64,000 bases of DNA from Paludibacteraceae bacterium (GCA_017649925.1 JAGCFX010000020.1:32844-96843); one strand, 5' to 3'. Shown: positions 27,699-37,322, counted from the stretch's first letter. The notes: generated by a model from the sequence alone, not told the origin. Numbers and translations are program-made.

Positions 27699-28756
27699 TT
27701 GCTGATGGATACGATATTTCCGGTCTTTTCGCTAAACACAATCACCGGCAGTTCTGCACCCGTGAACACATCTTTCGATACCGGCACGTCAATACCCAGT
27801 TGCGCCATCGGAATAGTGCGTTGAGCTAGACTGTGACCATTGAAAATTACCTCTGCGTCACCGCTTCCCGGCAGGTTATAAACGATTTGCGACATCTCTG
27901 CGCCTTTTTTCTTCTTGGCGTCTTTGCCGTTCGATGCGTTGTTCGCAAACTCCTGCGGATGCAATGTCAGACGCAAAGTGATTGTGTCAGCGTCGATGTT
28001 CTCTGCATGCGTGAAGCCGTTTTCCTCCGAGAAGAACCAGTAGTGTTCCTGTTTCAACTGACTCTCCGGTTCGATGCGGAAATGCTTATGCTCGGTACGT
28101 ACCGTCTTTTTGCCCACAAACAACTCCGTCAATTGGCGTTCCTGTCTGTCCAACTCCGCCAGCACCAACTCCATTGCCTTTCCGTCAGCCGGTGCATGCT
28201 CTACCTCGCCGCTCAACAAGTACATGCGAGTCTCACGGATGTGGAATATCTGTTGTGCCACAGCATGTGCTTGCGCCATTGGAGTCGCAGCTTTCAGCAC
28301 TTCTTCCGGAAATGGCGGCACTTTATTGCCTCTATTCTTCTGTCCTCCGTCTCTGTTTTCCGACTTACGTGGCGCCACTTTTTCTTTGGGCTCGTAGGGT
28401 AGGTTATAACCCACCAACAAACCTTTCTCGTTGATGTTCAACAGCAAAGGCACATTCACTTCCGCTGCCACTTTGTGAGGACGCGAATAATCGGCTGTCG
28501 TTGCCGTTCCGATTCTTACGTCTGTCAGCGTGCAGATAGTCGTGTTTTCGCGCTCAATCTCTTTCGCGCCGATCATCGCCTCTGCCCACTTGGCATAAAC
28601 ACCCGTCTCATGCGTCTCAACGGTGTACGTGAAATCAACTGTCACAGACGTCTTCGGGCTGTAATATACCAGCGCACCTTCGCCTTGTTCAATAACTTGC
28701 GCATTCAATGCGCTTACCATCATTGCTCCCAAGAGCACCAAAAAGAATTTCTTCAT
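27695..28756 (-). CDS. DUF4831 exported protein
   Basis: A 353-residue protein with a signal peptide (about 1-19, ending LNAQ). It starts with VIEQGEGALVYYSPKTSVTVDFTY-like strands typical of DUF4831. A basic, low-complexity stretch (about 130-150, RKSENRDGGQKNRGNK) follows. The C-terminal part (VYNLPGSGDAEVIF, QLGIDVPVSKDVF) matches the family. The function is unknown; it is found in Bacteroidota next to PorD and RecN genes. The 3' end overlaps the porD-like start by 4 nt. Confidence 0.85.
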   Translation of the reverse strand: MKKFFLVLLGAMMVSALNAQVIEQGEGALVYYSPKTSVTVDFTYTVETHETGVYAKWAEAMIGAKEIERENTTICTLTDVRIGTATTADYSRPHKVAAEVNVPLLLNINEKGLLVGYNLPYEPKEKVAPRKSENRDGGQKNRGNKVPPFPEEVLKAATPMAQAHAVAQQIFHIRETRMYLLSGEVEHAPADGKAMELVLAELDRQERQLTELFVGKKTVRTEHKHFRIEPESQLKQEHYWFFSEENGFTHAENIDADTITLRLTLHPQEFANNASNGKDAKKKKGAEMSQIVYNLPGSGDAEVIFNGHSLAQRTIPMAQLGIDVPVSKDVFTGAELPVIVFSEKTGNIVSISK

Positions 28757-28778
28757 ATGTATAAAATCTTAATAATCG

Positions 28779-29495
28779 TCAATTCCATATCTTCCACGCA
28801 GCCTTTGCTTGACCGATCAGCATGCCGATGCCGTTCTGTGTCGTTGCCCCGCGCTCTTTACCTCGCTGCAAAAACAACGTCTCCTCCGGATTATACACAC
28901 AGTCGAACAACAAATGTCGTGTCGTGATATGTTCAAAAGGCAATGCCGGACAACTGTCCACATCCGGAAACATGCCCAGCGGAGTACAATTGACCACCAC
29001 TGTATGTGCCGCCAATACCTCTTTTGTCAAATCCTCATAACCTAACATTCCCGCTTTCGGCGTACGGCTCACCAGCGTTGGCGCAACGCCCAATTGTTTC
29101 AATCCGTAGCACACGGCTTTAGATGCGCCGCCCGTTCCTAACACCAATGCCTGCTTGTCAAAATCCCGCAACAACGGCTTCAGCGACTCCATAAATCCCA
29201 AGCAGTCTGTATTGTAACCCACGCGCTTATGCACCACGTTCACTGCACCTACTGCCTCTGCCGTCGCGTCCAAACGCTTCAGATACGGAATAATGGTTTG
29301 TTTGTAAGGCATCGTCACGTTCAATCCATCCAGCCGTTCTAACAAATCGTTCAGTCGCACTTCGTCAGTTGTCAAATCCTCAATCGGATACAGACTATAC
29401 TCCGCCTCAATATGCTCACGCGCAAATTTCTCCGAGAAATACTTCGCAGAGAATGAATGTTGCAATGGATATCCTATTATACCGAAGTGACGCAT
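28779..29495 (-). CDS. aroE: Shikimate dehydrogenase
   Basis: AroE reduces 3-dehydroshikimate to shikimate with NADPH in the cytosol. It is 238 residues, a little shorter than the E. coli enzyme. The substrate-binding GYPLQHSFS and the catalytic lysine in LNVTMPYKQ are present, as are the conserved YNTDCLGF, the NADP loop GTGGASKAV, and a final QNGIGMLIGQA. It overlaps tilS by 19 nt. Confidence 0.95.
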   Translation of the reverse strand: MRHFGIIGYPLQHSFSAKYFSEKFAREHIEAEYSLYPIEDLTTDEVRLNDLLERLDGLNVTMPYKQTIIPYLKRLDATAEAVGAVNVVHKRVGYNTDCLGFMESLKPLLRDFDKQALVLGTGGASKAVCYGLKQLGVAPTLVSRTPKAGMLGYEDLTKEVLAAHTVVVNCTPLGMFPDVDSCPALPFEHITTRHLLFDCVYNPEETLFLQRGKERGATTQNGIGMLIGQAKAAWKIWN

Positions 29496-30355
29496 AACTT
29501 ACCTTTTTTTATCGTTGCTTGATGAGTCTTGGAAGTAAAGACCTTGCCTCCTTCGCCTCGTTGCAATGCATCGTAAATCTTATCTGTTTCCGCAAAACCG
29601 TATTCCCGCGTCTTCTCATACAACTGTACAATACCCGCCTCACGCGTCGTTTTGCCGTCTAACCAATCCACATAACCCTGCATATATTCCGCAGTCTGTG
29701 CCATGTGCTCAATCTCCGCTTTGCTGTAACGCTTCAATTGCTCCCGCACGGCATTTCGGCTAATTGTCAGGTCGCTGTTTGTACTGTCATTCACCCAACT
29801 CAACTGCCGCTTATCCCGCAGGTAATGCTCAATATAATCTCTCGTCGTGCAGAGTAGCGGACGTACTACCGGCACACTGTTTGGCACGATGGGATTGTTG
29901 CTCTTCGGCCGCATTCCTGCCAAACCGCGCAAGCCTGCACCGCGTTTCAGATTCAATAGCAATGTCTCCGCTTGGTCGTTCTGGTGATGGGCAACTGCTA
30001 CGGCCTGACAACCTTTCTCACGTGCTACTTCGTCAAACCACCAATATCGCAACTCTCGTGCCGCTTCTTCAATGCCTGCATTATGCGCCCGCGCGTATGA
30101 GAGAGTGTCAAAACCTTTCACCACTAACTCCACTCCCATCTTTTCGCACAACGTTCTCACAAACGCCTCGTCACGCTCACTCTCTTCGCCTCGCAAATGA
30201 AAATTACAATGTGCCACGATGCACTTATAACCTGCGCGCAGCAAGACATCTAACAGCGCTACGCTATCCGCGCCGCCACTGACAGCCACCAACACAGCCT
30301 GATCTTTGTTTAACAACTCTCGCTGCCGTATATATGTACTAACTCTCCTAAGCAA
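29477..30355 (-). CDS. tilS: tRNA(Ile)-lysidine synthetase, short form
   Basis: TilS places lysidine at C34 of tRNA-Ile(CAU) so that it reads AUA. The ATP-pyrophosphatase P-loop SGGADS is at residues 26-31. The family markers HCNFHLRGEESERDE, HHQNDQAETLLLNL, RGAGLRGLAGM and NDSTN are present. At 292 residues it lacks much of the C-terminal region found in longer TilS proteins (around 430 residues), but the frame is intact and the neighbours overlap it tightly. It overlaps ettA by 8 nt. Confidence 0.93.
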   Translation of the reverse strand: MLRRVSTYIRQRELLNKDQAVLVAVSGGADSVALLDVLLRAGYKCIVAHCNFHLRGEESERDEAFVRTLCEKMGVELVVKGFDTLSYARAHNAGIEEAARELRYWWFDEVAREKGCQAVAVAHHQNDQAETLLLNLKRGAGLRGLAGMRPKSNNPIVPNSVPVVRPLLCTTRDYIEHYLRDKRQLSWVNDSTNSDLTISRNAVREQLKRYSKAEIEHMAQTAEYMQGYVDWLDGKTTREAGIVQLYEKTREYGFAETDKIYDALQRGEGGKVFTSKTHQATIKKGKLCVTSV

Positions 30356-32021
30356 GTCCTCTGTATTTCACACGTTTCGGTTCACATGCTTCCTCTCCGA
30401 GTCGCATTTTCTTGTTCTCTTCATACTCCGAATAACTGCCCTCGAACCAGAATACTTTTCCGTCGCCTTCATATGCCAGAATATGCGTACAAATTCTGTC
30501 CAAGAACCATCTATCGTGACTGATCACCACGGCGCAGCCGGCAAAGTTCTCCAAGCCTTCTTCCAATGCCCGCAAAGTATTCACGTCAATATCGTTTGTC
30601 GGCTCGTCGAGTAGCAGCACGTTCGCTTCGCTCTTCAGTGTCAACGCCAAATGAAGTCTGTTTCGCTCTCCGCCGCTCAGCACGCCGCACTTCTTCTCTT
30701 GGTCAGCGCCCGTGAAGTTAAAACGACTCAAATATGCACGCGCATTGATTTCTCTGCCTGCTACACGGATAAACTCTGTGCCGCCGCTGATGGTCTCAAA
30801 AACACTCTTGTTCGGGTCTATATCTGCATGTTGTTGATCCACATAACCGATCTTCACCGTTTCGCCAACGCTGAACGTGCCTTTGTCTGCTTTCTCCGTG
30901 CCGATAATCATTCTGAACAGCGTCGTCTTACCCGCACCATTCGGACCAATAACGCCCACGATACCATTCGGCGGTAACATGAAGTTCAAATCTTCAAACA
31001 GCAACCTGTCGCCGAATGACTTAGCCACACCTTCAGCATTGATAACCTTATTGCCCAGCCGCGGACCGTTCGGAATAAAGATTTCCAATTTCTCTTCCCG
31101 CTCTTTCTGCTCCTCATTCAGCATTCGGTCATATGATTCCAAACGCGCTTTCTGTTTGGCGTGACGTGCTTTCGGCGCCATACGAATCCATTCCAACTCG
31201 CGTTCCAACGTCTTCCTTCGTTTGCTTGCCTGTTTCTCTTCCTGCGCCATGCGGTTCGTCTTCTGCTCCAACCAGCTCGAGTAGTTGCCTTTCCACGGAA
31301 TACCTTCGCCGCGGTCCAACTCCAATATCCAACCTGCCACGTTATCCAGGAAGTACCTGTCGTGCGTGATACAGATCACCGTTCCCGCATATTGTTGTAA
31401 GTGTTGCTCCAGCCAATCGATACTCTCCGCGTCCAAATGGTTCGTGGGCTCGTCGAGTAACAGCACATCCGGCTGTTGTAGCAACAGACGACATAACGCT
31501 ACACGTCTCCGCTCGCCGCCCGACAAAGTGGCTACGTTCGCATCATCCGGAGGACAACGCAACGCGTCCATCGCTCTGTCTAACTTCTGGTCGATGTTCC
31601 ATGCGTCCGCTGCATCTAACTTATCCTGCAATTCCGCCTGCCGAGCCAGTAACTTGTCAAAGTCCGCATCCGGCTCGCCAAAAGCCATATTGATCTCATC
31701 GTATTCCTTGAGCATGTCCATGATTGGTTGCACGCCCTCCTGAACCACCTCGCGTACGGTTTTGTTTGCGTCTAGTTTTGGGTCTTGCTCCAAGTATCCC
31801 ACACTATATCCCGGTGACCAGACAACTTCACCCTGAAATTCCTTCTCAATACCTGCGATGATCTTCAGCAGCGTACTCTTGCCCGCGCCGTTAAGACCGA
31901 TGATACCGATCTTAGCACCGTAGAAAAAACTCAAGTAGATATTTTTCAGTACTTGTTTCTGTGGACCGAAGTTCTTACTCAGGCCCACCATCGAAAATAT
32001 GATCTTCTTATCGTCTGCCAT
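30348..32021 (-). CDS. ettA: ABC-F ATPase EttA, energy-dependent translational throttle
   Basis: A cytosolic ABC-F protein of about 557 residues with two ATPase domains. The first has GLNGAGKSTLL, LSGGERRRVALCRLL and LLLDEPTNHLDAESI; the second has GPNGAGKTTLF, LSGGERNRLHLALTL and LLLDEPTNDID. The Arm region and the basic linker (about residues 240-310) fit the EttA subfamily, which binds the ribosomal E site and gates elongation by energy state. I chose ATG 32021 (MADDKK); the alternative TTG is three codons upstream. The start overlaps folA by 14 nt. Confidence 0.94.
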   Translation of the reverse strand: MADDKKIIFSMVGLSKNFGPQKQVLKNIYLSFFYGAKIGIIGLNGAGKSTLLKIIAGIEKEFQGEVVWSPGYSVGYLEQDPKLDANKTVREVVQEGVQPIMDMLKEYDEINMAFGEPDADFDKLLARQAELQDKLDAADAWNIDQKLDRAMDALRCPPDDANVATLSGGERRRVALCRLLLQQPDVLLLDEPTNHLDAESIDWLEQHLQQYAGTVICITHDRYFLDNVAGWILELDRGEGIPWKGNYSSWLEQKTNRMAQEEKQASKRRKTLERELEWIRMAPKARHAKQKARLESYDRMLNEEQKEREEKLEIFIPNGPRLGNKVINAEGVAKSFGDRLLFEDLNFMLPPNGIVGVIGPNGAGKTTLFRMIIGTEKADKGTFSVGETVKIGYVDQQHADIDPNKSVFETISGGTEFIRVAGREINARAYLSRFNFTGADQEKKCGVLSGGERNRLHLALTLKSEANVLLLDEPTNDIDVNTLRALEEGLENFAGCAVVISHDRWFLDRICTHILAYEGDGKVFWFEGSYSEYEENKKMRLGEEACEPKRVKYRGLA

Positions 32022-32496
32022 ACTCTGCAAAGGTATAATCGTAAGGATTCTTATCGTCTGCCGGATGTTTCTCCGCGCTCAACAACTGCCACTCGCTCTC
32101 CTTAATCTCGGGGAAGAAAGTGTCTGCGTCTTCCCAACTATGGTGAATATGCGTGATATACAACTTTTCTGCCCGCTCCATCATCTGGCGGTACACCATG
32201 CCGCCGCCAATTACAAAAGCTTCTTCTTCGCCCTGCACTTTTGCTTCCATCTCATCTAACGAATAGACAGCTTCTGCTCCTTCAAACGTCTTTCCCTTTA
32301 CATCCGTCAGAACGATATTGCGTCTGTTGGGTAGTGGATGTTTTGGCAGTGAAAAGAATGTCCGCTCTCCCATCATGACCGTCTTACCGCTTGTGATCTC
32401 CTTGAAATGCTTCAAGTCTGCCGGCATGTGACATAACAAATCACCTTTCTTCCCGATCGCGTAGTTCTCCGCAATCGCTACAATAATCGAAATCAT
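32008..32496 (-). CDS. folA: Dihydrofolate reductase
   Basis: A 162-residue enzyme that reduces dihydrofolate with NADPH. The start [31 protein letters not shown] in outline, with Asp27-type acid in the ADL motif, is typical. [10 protein letters not shown], the NIVLTD strand and the [11 protein letters not shown] block follow. It overlaps thyA by 4 nt, the usual thyA-folA pairing, because thymidylate synthase makes the dihydrofolate that FolA recycles. Confidence 0.96.
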   Translation of the reverse strand: MISIIVAIAENYAIGKKGDLLCHMPADLKHFKEITSGKTVMMGERTFFSLPKHPLPNRRNIVLTDVKGKTFEGAEAVYSLDEMEAKVQGEEEAFVIGGGMVYRQMMERAEKLYITHIHHSWEDADTFFPEIKESEWQLLSAEKHPADDKNPYDYTFAEYGRR

Positions 32497-33287
32497 ACTG
32501 CTACTACTCCGGCTATATGAGGGTGGGGATCGTAACCTTCCAGTGTAAAGTCCTCATACTGGAAACTGAACAAATCCTTTACCTCGGGGTTAATAATCAT
32601 CTTCGGCAATGCTCTCGGCTCACGCGTCAACTGCAGTTTTACTTGCTCCAAGTGATTCAGATAGATATGTGCATCACCTAGCGTGTGTACAAAATCTCCG
32701 CACTCCAGCCCTGTCACCTGTGCCATCATCTGCAGCAGCAGCGCATAACTGGCAATGTTAAACGGCACACCGAGGAAAATATCTGCACTCCGCTGATACA
32801 ACTGCAGACTTAACTTCCCGTCCGCTACATAGAATTGGAACAGACAATGACACGGCGGCAAAGCCATCTTATCTACTTCTGCTACATTCCATGCATTGAC
32901 AAGCATTCGGCGGCTGTCGGGATTTTTCTTAATCATCTCCACTATGTTACCGATCTGGTCTATCGTTCCGCCGTTATAGTCCGGCCAACTGCGCCACTGA
33001 TGGCCGTACACCGGACCTAACTCGCCGTTCTCGTCCGCCCACTCATTCCAGATGCGCACGCCATGTTCTTGCAAGTACTTCACGTTCGTGTCGCCCTGTA
33101 GAAACCATAGCAACTCGTAGATGATTGACTTCAGATGCAGTTTCTTCGTCGTCAGCAACGGAAAACCGTCTCCCATGTGGAAACGCATCTGATGACCGAA
33201 AACGGATATCGTACCCGTTCCTGTCCGGTCATGTTTCTCTGTGCCTTCTGCCAGCACCCGCCGGCATAAATCCAAATATTGTTTCAT
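32493..33287 (-). CDS. thyA: Thymidylate synthase
   Basis: ThyA methylates dUMP to dTMP with methylenetetrahydrofolate. At 264 residues it has the normal length. The catalytic cysteine is in [12 protein letters not shown], and the family blocks [52 protein letters not shown] and [13 protein letters not shown] are intact. It ends with the conserved [18 protein letters not shown] tail. The start is 1 nt after the porE-like stop. Confidence 0.97.
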   Translation of the reverse strand: MKQYLDLCRRVLAEGTEKHDRTGTGTISVFGHQMRFHMGDGFPLLTTKKLHLKSIIYELLWFLQGDTNVKYLQEHGVRIWNEWADENGELGPVYGHQWRSWPDYNGGTIDQIGNIVEMIKKNPDSRRMLVNAWNVAEVDKMALPPCHCLFQFYVADGKLSLQLYQRSADIFLGVPFNIASYALLLQMMAQVTGLECGDFVHTLGDAHIYLNHLEQVKLQLTREPRALPKMIINPEVKDLFSFQYEDFTLEGYDPHPHIAGVVAV

Positions 33288-33288
33288 T

Positions 33289-35346
33289 CTAATACAATTT
33301 ATACGTTGTTTTTACCACCTTAAACTCTGTCCGTCGGTTGATTTGGTTGCAAATCTCCTGCTTGTCCGCCGGCAGACTTAAGATGTATATCTCGTCCAAT
33401 ACCTGTTCAACGGGTATCCACGGATATTGCTTATTTAAACTCTTGTCGCAGATCACCGGTTTCGCTTTGCCGTAACCCACAGGTGTCAGACGGTCGCGTT
33501 CGATACCTTGTGCCACCAGAAAATCGCAACAACTCTGCGCACGTTTCTGGCTCAACTCTTGGTTGAACTCCTCGTTACCTTTTAAGTCCGTATGCGCACT
33601 CAACTCAATCGTGATGTTCGGGTTATCGTTCAGCAGTTTGACTAGTCGCATCAACTCCTCTTCAGATGCCTTTGTGATCTCCCAGCGACCGAACTCATAG
33701 AATATATTCTCCATCTTCACCGGTCTGCTGATGGGACTCAGCGCAAAATCCATCGTATAGGTCTTGCTGTCCTTCAGGTCAAAGGTATTCCATTGCTCTT
33801 TGGCGTTCAGATAACCGCGCGCCGTCACCAGCATTACATACTTCACGTCGCGTTTTAACTTAATCTTATAGGTTCCGTCTCGCCGTGCGTTGACTTTGCT
33901 GTTCGTACCGTCGCTGCCCACGAGGCGTAACTTGGCGTCCGCTATCGGATTGCCTTGCTCGTCATTGATCGTTCCTTCTGCAATAAACTCCATCTCCGGC
34001 AATGTGAAACGGTATATCTTGTCAAAGCCCTTCTTGTCGCCTTTGTTGGAACTGAAGAATCCGTCCTGACTATTGCCCGCGAACGTGATACCGAAATCAT
34101 CGCCGATACCGTTGAATGCCGGTCCCATGTTATATAGTTCCCAAACAACGCTGTCTTTTACCGTCGTGTCACGTGCAGCTTTGTATAGGTCCAGACCTCC
34201 ATAACCCGGATGACCGTTGCTTGCGAAATAGAGCGTGCCGTCTTCGTGAACGAACGGATACATCTCGTCTGCCGTGGTGTTGATACCTTTACCCAACGGC
34301 TGTGCGTTAACCCATTCGTCTCCGTCTAACTCCGCCATCCAGATATCTTTGCCGCCTTCACCATCCGGCGCGTCACTCGCGAAATAGAGTGTGTCGCCTG
34401 TGGTGTTCAGCGCCGGATGCCCGACTGTAATCGAACTGTCCTCAAACAACTTCACTTCCATCGGCTCTCCCCACTCACCGCTCGCGCGGTCGCTGCGGTA
34501 GATCTTGGCTCCCAAGTCCTTGCCGTTGATGGGTTTTGAGTAGGTGAAAAGCATCGTTCGGCCGTCGCGACTGAAACAGCATACTCCCATCTCCGCCGTT
34601 CCTGCGGACTTACCGCCTGTTGAGTCGTTCTCCTGTTCCGTTTCCGGCTGCTCGTCATATAGCCCTTCGGCTAACACAATCTCTTCCCATTCTCCGGCTG
34701 CGTTCTTGCGCGTCTGGTATAACTGAAACAGCTGTTGCCCCGTCACGTTGCTCGCGCGCTTCATCTTCTTGGAACTGCTTTTGCTTTTCTCTTGACGGTT
34801 GCTCGTGAACATCAGCGCATCTGCTGAACTGCCGATGAACATAGGTGCGAAATTGCTTGTACGGGCTTGGTTGAACTCCCGCGCCTCACTTACTTTGTAA
34901 CGGGAGCCTTCTTTCTTCCATTCGTCGATCTTCAGGCACGCGTATTTGCCGGCTTGAGCAACGTAGTTATCCGGGTGTTTCTCCAGATACAACTCATAAC
35001 TCTTTGCCGCGTCTTTGTATTTGCCTTGGTATTGCAGCACCATGCCTGCATTCAGGAAGATTGTCGAGTCCTGTAAATGGTACTTGCATCGTAACGCGTT
35101 CTGATAGCAGTTCGCCGCACGAGGGTTGTTGATATGCCGGTAACATTCGCCTTGCTTGTATGCTACGTAGCCTTTCAACTCTCGGTCTTTCTTTGCCGAC
35201 AACTGACTGTAGCATTGCTTGTACATGTCCGCTGCCGTGAAATACTCACCGATAGCGAACTTCTTGTCTGCCCGCTTTATCCGCTGTTGAATACTGCACC
35301 CGCTCAGTGTCAGTATTGCCAGTAATATGTATATGATTCGTTTCAA
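33289..35346 (-). CDS. porE: PorE-like outer-membrane lipoprotein (TPR, beta-propeller, CRD, OmpA domains)
   Basis: A 685-residue lipoprotein (lipobox LSGCS, Cys17). The domain order is an N-terminal TPR region (about 25-150), PD40 beta-propeller strands (about 170-450, with repeated [19 protein letters not shown]-type blades), a carboxypeptidase-regulatory-like domain (about 460-545) and an OmpA_C peptidoglycan-binding domain (about 560-685: [31 protein letters not shown]). This order is that of PorE, which anchors the type IX secretion system to peptidoglycan. It overlaps the DUF1015 gene by 4 nt. Related OmpA/PD40 proteins exist, so the PorE name is likely but not proven. Confidence 0.83.
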   Translation of the reverse strand: MKRIIYILLAILTLSGCSIQQRIKRADKKFAIGEYFTAADMYKQCYSQLSAKKDRELKGYVAYKQGECYRHINNPRAANCYQNALRCKYHLQDSTIFLNAGMVLQYQGKYKDAAKSYELYLEKHPDNYVAQAGKYACLKIDEWKKEGSRYKVSEAREFNQARTSNFAPMFIGSSADALMFTSNRQEKSKSSSKKMKRASNVTGQQLFQLYQTRKNAAGEWEEIVLAEGLYDEQPETEQENDSTGGKSAGTAEMGVCCFSRDGRTMLFTYSKPINGKDLGAKIYRSDRASGEWGEPMEVKLFEDSSITVGHPALNTTGDTLYFASDAPDGEGGKDIWMAELDGDEWVNAQPLGKGINTTADEMYPFVHEDGTLYFASNGHPGYGGLDLYKAARDTTVKDSVVWELYNMGPAFNGIGDDFGITFAGNSQDGFFSSNKGDKKGFDKIYRFTLPEMEFIAEGTINDEQGNPIADAKLRLVGSDGTNSKVNARRDGTYKIKLKRDVKYVMLVTARGYLNAKEQWNTFDLKDSKTYTMDFALSPISRPVKMENIFYEFGRWEITKASEEELMRLVKLLNDNPNITIELSAHTDLKGNEEFNQELSQKRAQSCCDFLVAQGIERDRLTPVGYGKAKPVICDKSLNKQYPWIPVEQVLDEIYILSLPADKQEICNQINRRTEFKVVKTTYKLY

Positions 35347-36722
35347 CTAAGTTCGTGCACTACCAGTCCGCTCCGTAACTTCGGTTCAAACCATGTTGTC
35401 TTCGGAGGCATGATATTACCGCTGTCCGCAATGTCTATAATCTGTTGCATCGTCACGGGGTAGAGTGCCAGTGCCATGCGCATCTCACCGCTATCCACTC
35501 TCCGCTTCAATTCGCCCAAGCCGCGAATGCCGCCCACGAAATCAATACGTTTGTCCGAACGTAAATCTTTGATGCCTAAAATCTTATCCAATATCAGGTT
35601 GCTCGATATCGTTACGTCCAACACTCCTATCGGGTCATGGTCATCGTAACGACCTTCTTTCGCCGTCAACGAGTACCAACGTCCGCCAAGATACAAGCTG
35701 AAGTTATGCAACCGCTTGGGCTTAACGGCGGAATAATCTCCCTTCCCTTCACGGGTGAAGAGCTCTGCTCGATCGGACTGCCGGTGGCCGTCCGTAGAAC
35801 ATTGCTGGGGGTAGGCTTCTATCTCAAAGTTCTCTTTAATGGCGTCCAAAAACTCCGCCTCGCTCAAACCGTTCAAGTCCTTCACTACGCGGTTATAGTC
35901 AATAATATTGAGCTGATTGTCCGGGAAGCATACTGCGAGGAAAAACTCATACTCGGGCAGCTTATCTCCCTTCCCTTCACGGGTGAAGGGCTTTGCCCGA
36001 TCGGACTGCCAGTGGCCGTCCGTAGAACATTGCTGGGGGTAGGCTTCCTTCTTTTCCTTTCCTACGCCTGCCGCTGCGGCTGAACGGTGGTGGCCGTCCG
36101 CAATATACATTGCCGGTATCTGAGCAAAGATCTCTGTGATCTTCTTAATCGTCTCCTCGTCGTTGACAACCCAGAATGTATGCCGAAAACCTTCCGGCGC
36201 AGCCACAAAGTCATACTCGGGTTCACCGGCACAGACATTTGCCACGATGGTATCCAAGTCCTCGCGATGAGGATAGGCAAAGAATACCGGCTCCATATTG
36301 GCGTTCAGCACACGCACATGTTTCATGCGGTCTTCCTCTTTGTCCTTACGCGTCAACTCATGCTTTTTGATGCGGCCCTCTAAATAATCATCTACCCATG
36401 CGCCGACCACCAGACCATATTGTGTTCTACCATTCATCGTCTGCGCATAAACGTAGTATTTGTCAGTCTTGTCCTGCACCAACCAGCCGTTCTGCTTGAA
36501 TAACTTAAACTGCTCCACGGCGGCATCATACACCCGCGGGTCATGCTCGTCCGTCCCGGGCGCGAAGTTTATCTCTGGCTTGATGATGTGGTACAGACTC
36601 TTTTCGTTACCTGCCGCTTCCGCACGCGCCTCTTCGCTGTTCAACACATCGTACGGACGACTGCTCACTTCCTCCACCAATGCCTTCGGTGGCCTCCATC
36701 CTCTAAATGGCTTAATTTTCAT
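35343..36722 (-). CDS. DUF1015 protein carrying two in-frame 84-bp repeat insertions
   Basis: DUF1015 proteins (about 410-420 residues, function unknown) have PFRGWRPPKALVEEVSSRPYDVLNSEEARAEA in outline at the start, ADGHHRSAAAA in the middle, and VGGIRGL and PPKTTWFEPKLRSGLVVHEL at the end; all are here. This copy has 459 residues because two nearly identical 28-codon segments interrupt it. Each reads EAYPQQCSTDGH, then QSDRA, then FTREGKGD. One follows the HHRS block and the other lies 76 codons later. Both keep the frame, so the protein may still fold with two surface loops. It overlaps the porE-like gene by 4 nt. Confidence 0.88.
   Translation of the reverse strand: MKIKPFRGWRPPKALVEEVSSRPYDVLNSEEARAEAAGNEKSLYHIIKPEINFAPGTDEHDPRVYDAAVEQFKLFKQNGWLVQDKTDKYYVYAQTMNGRTQYGLVVGAWVDDYLEGRIKKHELTRKDKEEDRMKHVRVLNANMEPVFFAYPHREDLDTIVANVCAGEPEYDFVAAPEGFRHTFWVVNDEETIKKITEIFAQIPAMYIADGHHRSAAAAGVGKEKKEAYPQQCSTDGHWQSDRAKPFTREGKGDKLPEYEFFLAVCFPDNQLNIIDYNRVVKDLNGLSEAEFLDAIKENFEIEAYPQQCSTDGHRQSDRAELFTREGKGDYSAVKPKRLHNFSLYLGGRWYSLTAKEGRYDDHDPIGVLDVTISSNLILDKILGIKDLRSDKRIDFVGGIRGLGELKRRVDSGEMRMALALYPVTMQQIIDIADSGNIMPPKTTWFEPKLRSGLVVHELS
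35736..35819. repeat. 84-bp palindromic coding repeat, copy B
   Basis: This copy matches the one at 35964-36047 at 80 of 84 positions. It starts ATCTCCCTTCCC and ends GGGGGTAGGCTTC. It contains two adjacent hairpins (CCCTTCA/TGAAGAG with one mismatch, and CGGAC...GTCCG). The length is a multiple of three. Confidence 0.9.
35964..36047. repeat. 84-bp palindromic coding repeat, copy A
   Basis: The first hairpin is perfect here (CCCTTCA-CGGG-TGAAGGG), and the second is CGGAC...GTCCG with inner GCC/GGC-type pairs. Its two ends resemble the two halves of the short elements at 42937 and 45257. Confidence 0.9.
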
Positions 36723-36764
36723 AAAATCACTTATGATTTTGTAATTTTCGTTGCTTTCGTTATT

Positions 36765-36809
36765 TACGTAAACTACGCCAACTACGTAAACTACGCAAAC
36801 TACGTTAAC
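36765..36809. repeat. 9-bp-period tandem array
   Basis: Five exact 9-bp units: TACGTAAAC, TACGCCAAC, TACGTAAAC, TACGCAAAC, TACGTTAAC. They lie between the DUF1015 and bactofilin genes. Confidence 0.88.
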
Positions 36810-36812
36810 AAC

Positions 36813-36908
36813 TTAACGGTTTAACGATTTAACGGTTTAACGATTTAACGGTTTAACGATTTAACGGCTTAACGATTTAACGGCTTAACTATTTAACCCT
36901 TTAACGGG
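36813..36908. repeat. 8-bp-period tandem array running into the bactofilin gene
   Basis: Twelve units of exactly 8 bp with consensus TTAACGRY, alternating TTAACGGT and TTAACGAT and then degenerating (TTAACTAT, TTAACCCT, TTAACGGG). The last three units encode the C-terminus and stop codon of the minus-strand bactofilin gene. Confidence 0.9.
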
Positions 36909-37259
36909 AGCGACTTTGTCGCTTCCCATGCTGCATGTTCCGTTAAACACAGCACCCGGTTCCACGATCAGCGTCTTCGTCTGTACATCGCCTTGGATCT
37001 TACCGCTCGAACGCAGACTCAACTGCTGGGAGCATACAATCTTACCTTCCAGCAGACCCAAAATCTCTGCATTCTGACATGCGATAGTACCTTTTATGCG
37101 TCCTGCCTCGCCGATAACGACTTTGCCCGTACATTGCAAGTCGCCCTCGATCAGACCGTCAATACGGAAATCGCTGTCCGCTACTACGTTACCTACAATC
37201 TTGCTTCCTGCGGTTAATGCGTTGAACATTGAGCCGCTTTGCTGTTTTTCATTTGCCAT
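36885..37259 (-). CDS. Bactofilin (polymer-forming cytoskeletal protein)
   Basis: A 124-residue bactofilin with the typical right-handed beta-helix of short repeated turns: GNVVADSDFRIDGLIEGDLQ, KVVIGEAGRIKGTI, AEILGLLEGKI, LSLRSSGKIQGDVQTKTLIVEPGAVFNG, each in outline. Bactofilins self-assemble into filaments used in cell shape, polarity or envelope scaffolding. It heads the long minus-strand run, after the promoter at 37323-37353. The final residues (PVKGLNS) and stop are made from the 8-bp array, so the original C-terminus may have been altered. Confidence 0.93.
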   Translation of the reverse strand: MANEKQQSGSMFNALTAGSKIVGNVVADSDFRIDGLIEGDLQCTGKVVIGEAGRIKGTIACQNAEILGLLEGKIVCSQQLSLRSSGKIQGDVQTKTLIVEPGAVFNGTCSMGSDKVAPVKGLNS

Positions 37260-37287
37260 AATTCTCTATAAATAATTTAAATTTTTA

Positions 37288-37309
37288 ACGTGTTCACGTG
37301 CGTCGCACG
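37288..37309 (-). promoter_or_regulatory. Two overlapping palindromes in the bactofilin leader
   Basis: ACGTG-TT-CACGT (37288-37299) overlaps CGTGCG-T-CGCACG (37297-37309). Both lie in the untranslated leader between the promoter and ATG of the first gene of the long run. They could form an RNA hairpin or an operator. Confidence 0.4.
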
Positions 37310-37322
37310 CACAAATTGCGTG

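Noticed and set aside
32028-32035. TACCTTTG on the minus strand near the end of folA
   Set aside because: No TTG lies at the -33 position, the bases encode conserved folA residues, and transcription would start almost at the ettA ATG.
36813-36908. Regular repeats that might suggest a CRISPR array
   Set aside because: Units are 8 bp with no spacers, and no cas genes are present.
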